46,501 bases of DNA from Planctomycetia bacterium (GCA_009924545.1 RFRL01000003.1:1-46501), one strand, 5' to 3'; positions 32,876 through 42,677 are shown, counted from the stretch's first letter. Made by a program: numbers and translations. The notes: generated from the sequence alone by a model not told the origin.

Positions 32876-35845
32876 ATGCGTCCGTGCTCCCCGCCCCCCC
32901 GGTTTGTGACCCGGCTGCTCGTCGGGGTGGGTCTGATGCCGCTGGGCATGGTGGGAACTGTCATGGCGGCGGAGCCGGGCCGGCCCATGGCGGCGGAGCC
33001 GGGCCGACCCGTCGGGACCCGGGTGGAGTGGACGGGGTCGCGGATCACCGGCACGCCCGAACCGCCCCCACCCTATGGCCACGAGGACGTCTTCCCCGGG
33101 CTGCGCTTCGACCATCCCACCGCGGTGGTGCGGATGCCGGGCACCGACCGCCTCGTGGTCACCGAGGAGAAGGGGAAGGTCTATTCGTTCCGCGTGCCGG
33201 ACCCGGGAACGGCGGCCCGCGCCGACCTGGCGCTCGATCTGGGCGCGGTCCCCGGCCTCGACCACCTGTTCGACGTCGCCTTTCATCCACGGTTCACCAC
33301 CAACCGCTTCTGCTACGTCGTCTACGCGCTCCAGCCGAAACTCGCCGACGGCACCCGCGTGTCGCGGTTCACCGTCTCCGCCACCGAGCCGCCCACGATC
33401 GACCCGGCCAGCGAGCAGGTGGTGATCACGTGGCTTTCCGGGGGGCACAACGGTAGCGCCCTCCGGTTCGGCCCCGACGGCATGCTCTACATCTCCGCTG
33501 GCGACAGCGGTGATGCCACGCCTCCCGATGCGGCGGGTACCGGCCAGTCGATCCACGACCTGCTGGCCTCGGTCCTGCGCATCGACGTCGATCGGGAGAC
33601 CCCCGCCACCGCCACGACCCCGGCCCGGCCCTACGCGATCCCCGCCGACAACCCCTTCGTCCACCTGCCGGCGGCGCGCGGCGAGGTGTGGGCCTACGGG
33701 CTGCGGAATCCGTGGCGCATGTGCTTCGACCCGGCGGGGCGACTTCTCGTCGGGGACGTCGGCTGGGAAGTGTGGGAGATGCTCTACGACGTGAAGCGCG
33801 GGGGCAATTACGGCTGGAGCATCATGGAGGGGTCTCAGCCGGTGGTGGGCGACCGGGCCCGCGGACCCGAGCCGATCGAGCCGCCGCTGGTGGAGCATCC
33901 GCATACCGAGGCGCGGTCGATCACCGGTGGTTTCATTTCCATCGGCGACCGCCTCCCGGAACTGGCCGGGGCCTACGTCTACGGCGACTACGTCACCGGC
34001 CGGGTGTGGGGCCTGCGGTACGACGGCGAGCGCGTCACGTGGCACCGTGAGCTGGCCGACACGTCGCTGGCGATCTCCAGTTTCGGTGTCGATCATGCCG
34101 GTGACGTCCTCATCGTCGACTACGACAGCGGCACGCTCCACCGCCTCGTGCCCCGGCCGCCGGCTGCCGTGAACCGGGGCTTCCCCACCAGGCTGAGCGA
34201 TACCGGCCTGTTCGCCGACACCGCCGCCCTCGTGGCCGCGCCGGGCGTGGTGCCCTACTCGATCAGTGCCGAGGCCTGGGCCGACGGGACCTCGGCGACG
34301 CGGCTTTTGGCCCTGCCGGGCACGGCCCGACTCACCCTCTACGACACCCAAAACCCGCAGCAGGGGTTCATCCGCGGCAAGTTCCGGTTTCCCGCCGACG
34401 GCGTGCTGGCGAAGACGGTGGGGTTGGAAACGCGGCCCGGTGACGCGGCGAGCTTCCGCCGCATCGAAACCCAGATCCTCCATTTCACCGGTGCCGACTG
34501 GTACGGCTACAGCTATCTGTGGAACGACGACCAGACCGATGCGGAACTGGCGCCCGCCGGAGGGACCACGGTGTCGCTCTCCATCGGCGCTGCCGACGGG
34601 TCGGAGCGCCCGCACCGCAGGTCGTACCGCGTTGCCAGCCGCACCGAGTGCCTGATGTGCCACACCACGCGGGGCGGATCGCTCTACGGGTTCACGCCGG
34701 CGCAGCTCAACCGTCCCGTGGCCCGACCGGCGACCGCACCGGGGGAACCCGGCATGGTCAATCAGTTGCGGCTCCTCGACGAACTCGGCCTCCTCGAACG
34801 GCCGCTCGACGAGAAGGTGACGCCGCCGGTCGACCCCTCCGACCCGGCCGCCGACCTCACGGCGCGGGCCCGCAGTTACCTGCAGATGAACTGCGCCCAC
34901 TGCCATCTCCGCGGCGGCGGCGGGGCGTCGGACTTCGACGTCCGCCAGGACGTGCCCTTGGAGAAGACGAAACTCGTGGGCCTCGTGCCGAGCCACGGTG
35001 CCCTCGGGCTCGACGACGCGCGGGTCGTCACCGCCGGCGACCCCACGCGCTCCGTGCTCTACTACCGGATGGCCACCCTGGGGCGGGGGCGGATGCCGCA
35101 CGTCGGTTCGACGGTCGTCGACGAGCGCGGCCTGCGCCTCGTCGGCGATTGGATCGCGGGCCTGCCACCGGCGGACGGTGCCACGCCCGCGCAGTCTGCC
35201 ACGCTCCACCGGCCCCCCGCGGGGGCGACGCCGACGGCGGCGCTGGGGGTCCTGCGGGCCATCGAGTCGGGGTCGCTCGACCCCGCCGCGCGCACGGCCG
35301 CCATCGCCTGGGGCACCGGCCAGGCCGACCCGCAGGTGCGCGACCTGTTCCTCCGTTTCGTGCCGGAGGAGGAGCGTCCGCAGCGCCTCGGCCCGGAGAT
35401 CGATGCCGCCGCCCTCCTGGCACTCAGTGGTGATGCCACGCGCGGTGAGCGCCTCTACGCGAGTGCCGCGATGACCTGCCGCGGCTGCCACCGCATCGGG
35501 ACGGACGGGGGGGAGGTGGGCCCGGCTCTGGGTGACGTGGGGCGGCGGCTGACCCCCGCGCAGATCCTGGAGAGCCTCCTCGACCCGGCGAAGGTCATCG
35601 ATCCGCGCTATGCCACCTGGTACGTCGAGACGACCGGCGGGCAGGTGCACACCGGCCTCCTCCGGGAGCGGTCCGATGCCCGGGTCGTGGTCCGCGATGC
35701 CCAGGGGCGCGACCATGCCGTGGCCCGTGACGAGATCGAGGTCTTCGTGCAGCAGCCGCAGTCGCTCATGCCCACGCAGCTCCTCAGCGACCTCACTGCC
35801 GCGGAGGCGGCCGACATCCTCGCCTACTTGCAGGGCTGCCGCTGA
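32876..35845 (+). CDS. Secreted glucose/sorbosone-dehydrogenase-like beta-propeller fused to three c-type heme motifs
   Basis: The 989-residue protein has a signal peptide (LLVGVGLMPLGMVGTVMAAE). It then has a six-bladed propeller (about 60-430) of the PQQ-dependent sugar dehydrogenase type: GGHNGSALRFGPDGMLYISAGDSGD and YGLRNPWRMCFDPAGRLLVGDVG are the signature blades. Three CxxCH heme-binding sites follow: CLMCH at 592, CAHCH at 673 and CRGCH at 868. The last sits in a planctomycete heme-binding domain (LLDPAKVIDPRYATW) ending at DILAYLQGCR. It probably oxidises a sugar or alcohol in the periplasm and passes electrons through its own hemes. Directly after the signal peptide lies a duplicated MAAEPGRP. 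The next gene, 93 nt downstream, is another heme/propeller protein, so the two may work together. Confidence 0.88.
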   Translation: MRPCSPPPRFVTRLLVGVGLMPLGMVGTVMAAEPGRPMAAEPGRPVGTRVEWTGSRITGTPEPPPPYGHEDVFPGLRFDHPTAVVRMPGTDRLVVTEEKGKVYSFRVPDPGTAARADLALDLGAVPGLDHLFDVAFHPRFTTNRFCYVVYALQPKLADGTRVSRFTVSATEPPTIDPASEQVVITWLSGGHNGSALRFGPDGMLYISAGDSGDATPPDAAGTGQSIHDLLASVLRIDVDRETPATATTPARPYAIPADNPFVHLPAARGEVWAYGLRNPWRMCFDPAGRLLVGDVGWEVWEMLYDVKRGGNYGWSIMEGSQPVVGDRARGPEPIEPPLVEHPHTEARSITGGFISIGDRLPELAGAYVYGDYVTGRVWGLRYDGERVTWHRELADTSLAISSFGVDHAGDVLIVDYDSGTLHRLVPRPPAAVNRGFPTRLSDTGLFADTAALVAAPGVVPYSISAEAWADGTSATRLLALPGTARLTLYDTQNPQQGFIRGKFRFPADGVLAKTVGLETRPGDAASFRRIETQILHFTGADWYGYSYLWNDDQTDAELAPAGGTTVSLSIGAADGSERPHRRSYRVASRTECLMCHTTRGGSLYGFTPAQLNRPVARPATAPGEPGMVNQLRLLDELGLLERPLDEKVTPPVDPSDPAADLTARARSYLQMNCAHCHLRGGGGASDFDVRQDVPLEKTKLVGLVPSHGALGLDDARVVTAGDPTRSVLYYRMATLGRGRMPHVGSTVVDERGLRLVGDWIAGLPPADGATPAQSATLHRPPAGATPTAALGVLRAIESGSLDPAARTAAIAWGTGQADPQVRDLFLRFVPEEERPQRLGPEIDAAALLALSGDATRGERLYASAAMTCRGCHRIGTDGGEVGPALGDVGRRLTPAQILESLLDPAKVIDPRYATWYVETTGGQVHTGLLRERSDARVVVRDAQGRDHAVARDEIEVFVQQPQSLMPTQLLSDLTAAEAADILAYLQGCR
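32963..33010 (+). repeat. Tandem 24-bp duplication in coding DNA
   Basis: Two adjacent 24-bp copies (32963-32986 and 32987-33010) differ at a single base and encode MAAEPGRP twice, at the signal-peptide cleavage region. The repeat is in frame. Replication slippage is the likely origin, and the second Met makes a shorter start conceivable. Confidence 0.85.
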
Positions 35846-35938
35846 CGGAGGACACCGCGGTACTCGTCGCCGCAGCGCCCGGTGGCCCGGTTGGTACGCT
35901 GTTCTGCTGGTGCTGTCCCCTCCTGACCGGGATCAACC

Positions 35939-38900
35939 ATGCCGATCCGCCGTCGTGACGGTCGCGTCGCCTGCTTCGTCGCTCCCTGGTTCGTGGTGGG
36001 GACGGTGGCCGCCGCCCCGCCGACCGCGTTCGCGCCGCCGGGTGTGGGGCTCGCCGCCGAACTCGCCGCCGAGGATCGTGCCGCGCTCGTGGCCGATGTG
36101 GAGCGCATCGGTGACCCGGCTCGCGGCGCGGCGGTGTTCCACACCCGCCACCTGAGCTGCCTGCAGTGCCATGTGGCGGGGAAGGGCGTGTCACCGTTGG
36201 GGCCGAACCTGGCCGCGCTGCCGCCGGGCGTGGACCGCTCCCGCCTCGTGCCCCACCTCGTCGAGTCGATCCTCGAGCCGTCGGCCGTCATCCGCCCCGA
36301 GCACCGCGGCGTGACGATCATCACCACCGACGGGCGTGCCGTCACCGGCCTCGTCGGCAGCGAGAGCGCCGTGGCCGTCGTCGTCCGCGATGCGGCGACG
36401 GGGGGTGGCGAGACGACGATCCCGCGGGCGGAGATCGAGCAGCGCGTGCTGGCCACGGCGTCGCTGATGCCGGTGGGGTTGGCCAACCTCCTCGCCGACC
36501 GCCGCCAGTTCCTCGATCTGGTCCGCTATCTCGCCGACGTGGCGGTGGGGGGGGCGGAGCGGGCCGCGGCGCTCGTGCCCGATCCGGCCGTCCACGCCGC
36601 GCCGGCGCAGGCCGCCCATGAAGCGGAGATCGACCATGCTGCTTTCCTCGCCGACTGGGACGACCCCGAGCGCGCCGCGGGCGCCTTCCGGCGCGGAGCG
36701 GCGATCTACGCACGGGTGTGCGCCAACTGCCACGGCACGCGCGACGCGCCCGGGTCGCTCCCCACCGCGCCGCGCTTCGCCACCGGGACGCTGCGCCACG
36801 GCGCCGACCCCCACGCGATGTACCGCACGCTGACGACGGGCAACGGCCAGATGGTGGCGCAGTCGTGGATGGTGCCGGCCCAGAAGTACGACGTCATCCA
36901 CTACATCCGTGAGGCGTTCCTCCGCGAGGGGAATCGGCGCTGGTACACGGCGGTCACGCCCGAGTATCTGGCGACGCTCCCCACGGGCATGTCGCGCGGC
37001 CCGGCGCCGGTGTCGCTCGAGCCGTGGCGGCTGCACGACTACGGTCCGTTCCTCGGCGGCTCGTTCGAGGCGGGCGACCGTGGCGACAACGTGGCGCGGA
37101 AGGGGCTGGCGGTGCGTCTCGACGCGGGGCCGGGGGGTGTGGGGCGCGGGCAGGCCTGGATCCTCCACGAGCTCGACACGCTGCGGATGGCGGCGTTCTG
37201 GACGGGCGACCGGTTCATCGACTGGGAGGGCATCAATTTCGACGGGCGGCACGGGCGCCATCCCCACGTCGCCGGCGACGTGCAGGCCGTCGTCCCCACG
37301 ATGCCCGGTTGGGCCCACCCCGACACCGGGTCGTTCGCCGATCCCCGCCCCCGGGGCCGCGACGGCGAGCCCTACGGTCCGCTGCCACGCGACCACGGGC
37401 GCTTCCGGGCCCTGCACCACGTTGCCACGGCCGCGGGCCCGGCTGCGGAGCCGCGCTCGGCGGTCGTGCTCGACTACCTCGTGGGGTCGACGGAGGTCCT
37501 GGAGACGGCGGCCCTGGCACCGGCCCTGGACGTCGCCGGCGCCACCGTGCCGGTCGTCACCCGCTCGTTCTCCCTCGGCCCACGGCCGAAAGCGCTCGTG
37601 GTCCGGCTCGCCGCCGCGCCGGCGGGCGACCTTGTCGCAGCCGGCGGTCGGCCCGTGCGCGAGTGTGATCGTGGCCGACGGCTTCGTCGATCTCTCCATT
37701 CCCGAGGGGGATCAGCCGTTCGACGTGGCGGTGGCCGTGGCCGTGGCCGATGCCGGAGAGCTGGCCCGGCATGTCGCCGGACTCGCCGTGCCGCAGCCCC
37801 GGACGCTCGTCGGGCGCCCGGCGCCACTCCTGTGGCCGACGGTCGTGGAGACGGCGCTCGTGCCCGGAGTCGACACCGGACCCTTTGCCGTCGACACCCT
37901 GGCGGCACCGGAGGCGAATCCCTGGCAGGCGCAGATGCGGTTCTCGGGCCTCGACTTCACCGGCCCCGATGAGGCGGTGCTGTGCACCTGGGACGGCGAC
38001 GTGTGGCGCGTCGGTGGGATCAAGGGAGCCGGGGGACCGCTCGCCTGGCGGCGGATCGCCACGGGGCTCTTCCAGCCGCTGGGCATCAAGGTGATCGGCG
38101 GGGTGATCCACGTCGCCTGCCGCGACCGCATCGCGAGGCTCGTCGACATCGACGGCGACGGGCTCACCGACCGCTACGAGACGTTCAACGACGACCACCA
38201 GGTGACCGAGCACTTCCACGAATTCGCGATGGGCCTGGAGACCGACGCGGCGGGGAACCTGTACTACGCCAAGAGCGCCCGCCACGCCCTCCCCGCCGTC
38301 GTGCCGCACCACGGGACGCTGCTCCGTGTCGCCGCCGACGGCTCGTCCACCACGATCGTCGCCAACGGCTTCCGTGCGGCCAACGGCGTGTGTGTCGAGC
38401 CCGACGGCACGTTCTGGGTGACCGACCAGGAGGGGCACTGGAACCCGAAGAACCGCATCAACCACGTCCGTCCCGGCGGCTTCTACGGCAACATGTTCGG
38501 GTGGCACGACGTCACCGACTCCAGTGACGCCGCCATGGATCCCCCCGCCTTCTGGATCACCAACGCCTTCGACCGCTCGCCAGCGGAGTTGCTCCGCGTG
38601 ACCAGTCCGCGCTGGGACCCGATCACGGGCGGTCTCCTCGAACTCTCCTACGGGGAAGGGCGGGTCCATTTGGTGCTCATCGAGCCGGTGGCCGGGCGCC
38701 CGGGGCTGTCGCAGGGGGGGATGGTCCGGCTGCCGATCGCCGATCTCCCCACGGGGGTGATGCGCGGGCGCTTCGACCCCGTCGACGGCCAGCTCTACGC
38801 CTGCGGCCTCTTCGCCTGGGCGGGCAACCGCACCCAGCCCGGCGGGTTCTTCCGCATCCGGCGCACGGCGCAGCCGCTGCTCGTGCCGGTCGGTCTCCAC

Positions 38901-39215
38901 GCCGCCCCGGGTGAGATCACCCTCACGTTCGCCGCGCCCCTCGATCCGGCCACGGCAGGCGCGCCGGCCGCCTGGCGGGTGCGGACCTGGGGGCTCGAGC
39001 GCAGTGCCCGGTACGGCTCCGATCACATCGACGAGGTCGGGCGGGAGGTTACGGCGGTCGACGTCTCGTCGGACGGTCGACGGATCACGCTCCGCGTTCC
39101 CGAACTGGCCGCCACCTGGTGCTACGCACTCGAGTGGTCGGTGCGGTCGGCGGCCGGGGAGCCCGTGGCCGGGCAACTCCACGGCACGCTCCACGCGCCG
39201 GGGGGGGCACCGTAG
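35939..39215 (+). pseudogene. Secreted di-heme cytochrome/DUF6797-like/beta-propeller protein, frame broken near 37,664
   Basis: Two overlapping frames encode one protein of about 1090 residues. The first (from 35939) has a signal-like N-terminus, heme sites CLQCH at Cys74 and CANCH at Cys261 (second cytochrome domain, with GNGQMVAQSW), then a domain with WRLHDYGPFLGGSFE and DWEGINFDG like the planctomycete DUF6797 family. It loses sense after VRE near 37,663. The second frame takes over at VIVADGFVDLSIPEGDQPFDV and holds a propeller with PLGIKVIGGVIHVACRD and AANGVCVEPDGTFWVTDQEG, ending 39215 with an Ig-like domain. One extra base (or two missing) around 37,664 explains it. Sequencing error or true inactivation cannot be told apart. 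It follows the other heme-propeller gene by 93 nt. Confidence 0.78.
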
Positions 39216-39218
39216 CTG

Positions 39219-39253
39219 CCCGTGGAAAAAGCGTCCGGATGTTTTTCCACGGG
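39219..39253. terminator. Perfect 12-bp inverted repeat, terminator-like
   Basis: CCCGTGGAAAAA (39219-39230) and TTTTTCCACGGG (39242-39253) are exact reverse complements around an 11-nt loop. It begins 4 nt after the stop of the heme protein. The A/T part of the stem gives a T5 run in either direction, so it may terminate transcription from the left. Confidence 0.6.
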
Positions 39254-39293
39254 TTGCCCGCCGGCAGGCCGCTGCCGTGTTGCCCTTGACGTG

Positions 39294-39322
39294 TTGGGGA
39301 GCCGGCGCCAGTGCGCTATCAT
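39294..39322 (+). promoter_or_regulatory. Sigma70-like promoter of the DUF885 gene
   Basis: TTGGGG (39294-39299), a 17-nt spacer and TATCAT (39317-39322, 5 of 6 to the -10 consensus) lie 69 bp upstream of the chosen ATG. The nearby TTGACG at 39286 is spaced too far (25 nt). The site supports starting the gene at 39392 rather than at the upstream GTG. Confidence 0.4.
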
Positions 39323-39391
39323 GGGCCCCGACCAGCCCCAGGCCCGAGCGATCGGCCGGGGAAAACCCGTTTTCCGGCCGAGGACAGCACC

Positions 39392-41236
39392 ATGCCCAGG
39401 CATCGCCTCCAGTTCCCGCGAGGCCGGTCGGGCCGGGCCAGGTGGAACATCCTCCCTGGTGCCCTCCTCGCGATGGGCGCGGCCGCGGTCGCCGTCGTGG
39501 GGAGCGGATGCCGGATCGCGAGCGCAGCGGACCCCGCCGCCAACGCGGCCGACGAGCTGTTGGCGGCCTTCTTCCGCGAGCATCTCGACGCCAGTTTCGC
39601 CCTCCGCCCCGTCGAGGCCACGCTCCTCGGCGACCATCGCTTCGACCATCTCCTCGACGACCTCTCCCCCGCCGCCCGGCAGCGCTGGCTCGATCACTGG
39701 AAGAGCCAGCTCGCGAAGCTCGACGCCACCTTCGGCCGCGCCGATCTCTCGCCCGACGGCCGGCTCGACCGCGACATCCTCCGCGACGATCTCGTCCGCA
39801 ACATCTGGCTCGCCGAGAACGAGCAGCCCTTCGTCCACGACGCGCGGGTCTACGGCACCTACACCACCGACAGCGTGTTCTCCCTCCTCACCCAGTCGAC
39901 GCTGCCGCGGGAAACCAACATCACCAATGCCATCGCGCGGATGAAGCTCATCCCCGCGGTGCTGGAGGTGGCCCGTACCGAGCTCACCGATCCTGCCCCG
40001 ACGATGCTCGAGACGGCGATCCAGCAGAACCGCGGGTCGATCGCCTTCTACGAGCGCCAGCTCTTCGATCTCTGCGGCGACACGCCGCAGCTTCCCGCCC
40101 TGCGCGCCGCCGCCGCCCCGGTGGTCGCGGCCCTCGAGCGTCACCAGGCGTTCCTGGAGAAGGAACTGCTCCCCAAGGCCCGCGGCCCGTGGCGGCTGGG
40201 GCGGGAGAAGTTCTCCCGGAAGCTGGAGTTGGTCCTCGACATGGGGTGGGATGCCGAGCGCGTCATCGCCGAAGCACGCCGGGAATTCGACCGGGTCCGG
40301 CACGACATGGCCTTCGTGTCGCGACAGGCGTGGCACCGCTCCTTCCCCCGGGAGCCGGTGCCACCCGACGACGAGGCCGGGCGCCGCACCCTGATCGCCC
40401 GCGTGGTCGCGGCCGTGAACCAGGACCACGGTCCGCCGGAGACGCTCGTGCGCGACGCCCGGGAGACGGTGGCGGGATTGTGCGACTTCATCCGCACCCA
40501 CGACATCCTCCGCCTCCCCGATCCGGACCGCTGCCGGATCGTCGAGATGCCGGAGTTCCGCCGTGGCAACTCTCTGGCCTACCTGGAGAACGCCCTGCCC
40601 CTCGACCCGCAGGGGGCGAGCACCTACGCCATCAGCCCGCCCCCCGCCACGTGGGATGCGGCCCGCGTGCGGAGCTTCCTCGAGGAATACAACCGGCAGA
40701 TGCTCCGCATCCTCACGATCCACGAGGCCTATCCCGGCCACTACGTGCAACTCGAATGGTCGAACCGCTGCCCGTCGCTGATCCGTCGCGTGCTCCAGTC
40801 GGGGACGTTCATCGAGGGCTGGGCGGTCTACACCGAGCAGATGATGCTCGACCAGGGATACGGCGGCGGAGATCCGGCGCTGCGGCTGATGCAGCTCAAG
40901 TTCTTCCTCCGCGCTGTCGCCAACGCGATCCTCGATCACGGGATGCACTGCGAAGAGTGGAGCGACGAGCGCGCCCTCGCCTTCCTCATGGACGAGGCGT
41001 TCCAGTCGGAGGGGGAGGCGCGCCTGAAGATCGTGCGGGCCAAACAGAGCTCGGTGCAACTCTCCACCTACTTCGCCGGCCGCACCGCCCACCATCGACT
41101 CCGGCAGGAGATCCAGCGTGAGCAGGGCGCGGGTTTCGACCTGGGCCGCTACCACGAGGCGGTGCTGGGGAACGGGTCGGTGCCGGTGAAATACCTGCCG
41201 CAGTTGGTGCGCGAGCGCCTCGCGCAGCCGCGCTGA
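39392..41236 (+). CDS. DUF885 family lipoprotein, putative zinc metallopeptidase
   Basis: The 614-residue protein has a basic n-region and a hydrophobic segment ending VVGSGC at Cys40, a lipobox-like site, so it is probably an exported lipoprotein. The rest is the alpha-helical DUF885 fold. HEAYPGH (His444 to His450) is the HExxxxH-like metal motif of this family, followed by FIEGWAVYTEQM, which offers a downstream Glu. Characterised relatives are carboxypeptidase-like or dipeptidase-like enzymes; the substrate here is unknown. The start is chosen for the lipobox, the GAGGAC just upstream and the promoter-like site. It is monocistronic, convergent with the release-factor-like gene (14 nt apart). 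Confidence 0.88.
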   Translation: MPRHRLQFPRGRSGRARWNILPGALLAMGAAAVAVVGSGCRIASAADPAANAADELLAAFFREHLDASFALRPVEATLLGDHRFDHLLDDLSPAARQRWLDHWKSQLAKLDATFGRADLSPDGRLDRDILRDDLVRNIWLAENEQPFVHDARVYGTYTTDSVFSLLTQSTLPRETNITNAIARMKLIPAVLEVARTELTDPAPTMLETAIQQNRGSIAFYERQLFDLCGDTPQLPALRAAAAPVVAALERHQAFLEKELLPKARGPWRLGREKFSRKLELVLDMGWDAERVIAEARREFDRVRHDMAFVSRQAWHRSFPREPVPPDDEAGRRTLIARVVAAVNQDHGPPETLVRDARETVAGLCDFIRTHDILRLPDPDRCRIVEMPEFRRGNSLAYLENALPLDPQGASTYAISPPPATWDAARVRSFLEEYNRQMLRILTIHEAYPGHYVQLEWSNRCPSLIRRVLQSGTFIEGWAVYTEQMMLDQGYGGGDPALRLMQLKFFLRAVANAILDHGMHCEEWSDERALAFLMDEAFQSEGEARLKIVRAKQSSVQLSTYFAGRTAHHRLRQEIQREQGAGFDLGRYHEAVLGNGSVPVKYLPQLVRERLAQPR

Positions 41237-41250
41237 CCGGCGGCGCGTGG

Positions 41251-41772
41251 TCAGTGCAGGGGGCCCAGGCCCAAGTCCCCGCGCTGCCGGTTCACGAGCG
41301 CCAGCGCCGCTGGTTCCCGGGCGACGAGGCGCACCAGTTGCGTGGGGCTGACGGCGAGGCGCGGGGCGGCGTCGCGGGGTTCCCACCCCGCCGCCGCGAG
41401 GCTGTCGAGGGCCTCGGCGAGAAGCGTGGCGAAGTCGAAATGCGCCGTCGCCACCGTGATCCGCCCGGCGCGGACCCGGCCTTGCCACAGGGCCGACGGC
41501 GGTGTCGTCGGGCCGGGGAGCGGGGCGGAGCGGAGCCCCACGGCGAGCTTGAGCCGCAGCCGCCCCAGGGCGACCGCGCGGTTCTCGGCCTGGCTGCGCC
41601 GTTCCGACCCCTCGGCGCCGAGCCCCGTGGGCGGATGGCGGAGGATCACGGCCGTCTCCACCTTGTTGCGATGCTGCCCGCCGGGGCCGCTGCGCCGTGA
41701 GCGCGACTCCGTGCAGGCCGCCAGGAGGACGGCGGGAGGCAAGGCGGCGGGGTGCGGGGCGGACTCGTTCAT
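41251..41772 (-). CDS. Release-factor-like protein with GGQ motif, no codon-recognition domain
   Basis: This 173-residue protein contains the catalytic loop of class I release factors, SGPGGQHRNKVETAV (GGQ at 31-33), which hydrolyses peptidyl-tRNA on the ribosome. The stop-codon-reading domains of RF1/RF2 are absent, so it resembles stand-alone GGQ proteins such as ArfB/YaeJ or PrfH-like rescue factors. The ArfB-type basic C-terminal tail is not obvious; instead there is an extra helical C-terminal half (LLAEALDSLAAAGWEP). The start MNESAPHP immediately precedes the domain. Role in ribosome rescue is inferred from family only. It lies downstream of the hairpin cluster on the same strand as the DUF1080 gene. 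Confidence 0.82.
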   Translation of the reverse strand: MNESAPHPAALPPAVLLAACTESRSRRSGPGGQHRNKVETAVILRHPPTGLGAEGSERRSQAENRAVALGRLRLKLAVGLRSAPLPGPTTPPSALWQGRVRAGRITVATAHFDFATLLAEALDSLAAAGWEPRDAAPRLAVSPTQLVRLVAREPAALALVNRQRGDLGLGPLH

Positions 41773-41821
41773 CGCGAGGGACGAGGGGGCCGGGCCCCGG
41801 TCGCGGCGCCGGGCGACGTGA

Positions 41822-41933
41822 GCAGGCTGTGGACAAACAGCCTGCGGCACCTCATGGATGAGGTGCCGGGAGCGCAACTCCGGTGAAAACCACAGGTTTC
41901 CGTGTGGCCGAAGGCCAAGGATGGACTTTGGCC
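41822..41933. repeat. Cluster of consecutive hairpins
   Basis: Between two minus-strand genes lie successive inverted repeats: GCAGGCTG/CAGCCTGC (41822-41829 and 41838-41845), the perfect GGCACCTCAT/ATGAGGTGCC (41846-41855 and 41858-41867), an imperfect CGGGAG/CTCCGG, and GGCCAA/TTGGCC (41913-41918 and 41928-41933). The last is enclosed by GTGTGGCC/GGCCACGG. Stems are strong and close together, as in REP-like elements or a multi-hairpin 3' end. The outer part resembles the inverted repeat at 39219 (CCGTG, then GGATG, then CCACGGG). Confidence 0.65.
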
Positions 41934-41941
41934 ACGGGCTG

Positions 41942-42625
41942 TCAGGGCAGTTCCTTGAAGCGCACGTTCCGCCAGCGCACCTGGTAGGGACCGGTCCCCT
42001 TGGCGATGCCGTGCACCTGGAAGCCGATGTGCCCCTCCGGATCGTGCGGCTGGCGGAAGTCGGCGGTGGGCACGCCATTGATCCAACTCCGGTAGTGGTC
42101 CCCCTCGACCACGATCCGGTAGGCGTTCCAATCGCCCTTGCGGAAGGCCTTGGTGGCAGCCTCGGTGCGGACGGCATCGGTCTTGGTGAGGATGCTCCAC
42201 CAGGTGCCGCGCCGGGCCTCGTCGTAGAAGTTGCCGGCGGTGCCGTCGATGGCGATCTCGCACTGCGGGCCGTAGAGCCGACCGGCCGGCAGCTTGCCAC
42301 CGGCTCCCTCGGGCTGCTCCCCCTCGGTGGCGATGTGACTGCGCACCTGGACACCGGAGTTGAGCTGGTCGTCGACGTTGACCTCGAACTGCAGTTCGAA
42401 GTTCTTCACCGGCTTCTTCGTGGCGAGGAACGTGTTGGGACTGCCCTCGGTGGTGCGGCCGACGAGGACTCCGTCCTGCACCACGTAAGTGGCCGACCCG
42501 CTCACCACCTGGAAGTCGTCGAGTGTGCCGTCGGCGAACCAGCGGACGAAGCCGGTGTCGTCGGCCCGGGCGCTGGCCAGGCAGAGCGCGGGGAGCAGGG
42601 CGAGGAGCAGGTGGCAGCGGTGCAT
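41942..42625 (-). CDS. Secreted DUF1080 (3-keto-disaccharide hydrolase-like) protein
   Basis: The 227-residue product has a signal peptide (LLLALLPALCLASARA) and one concanavalin-like beta-sandwich: WFADGTLDDFQVVSG at the start, then FELQFEVNVDDQLNSGVQVRS, GDWNAYRIVVEGDHYRSWING and a last strand VRWRNVRFKELP. This is the DUF1080 domain, abundant in planctomycetes and linked to glycan processing, in some members as 3-keto-glycoside hydrolase. AGGAG lies 8 nt before the ATG. It is a single-domain form, and its end adjoins a hairpin cluster that may serve as terminator. Confidence 0.9.
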   Translation of the reverse strand: MHRCHLLLALLPALCLASARADDTGFVRWFADGTLDDFQVVSGSATYVVQDGVLVGRTTEGSPNTFLATKKPVKNFELQFEVNVDDQLNSGVQVRSHIATEGEQPEGAGGKLPAGRLYGPQCEIAIDGTAGNFYDEARRGTWWSILTKTDAVRTEAATKAFRKGDWNAYRIVVEGDHYRSWINGVPTADFRQPHDPEGHIGFQVHGIAKGTGPYQVRWRNVRFKELP

Positions 42626-42677
42626 GGGGGGTCTCCTGGGGGAAGGCGAAGGGTCGGGAATGATCCGGAAGGGGCTT

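Noticed and set aside
32042..35716. 1224-codon open frame on the minus strand
   Set aside because: Antisense to the sorbosone-dehydrogenase-like heme protein, which has CxxCH sites and propeller blades on the plus strand.
41822..41933. CRISPR array
   Set aside because: The repeats are hairpins of different sequence, not equal direct repeats with unique spacers.
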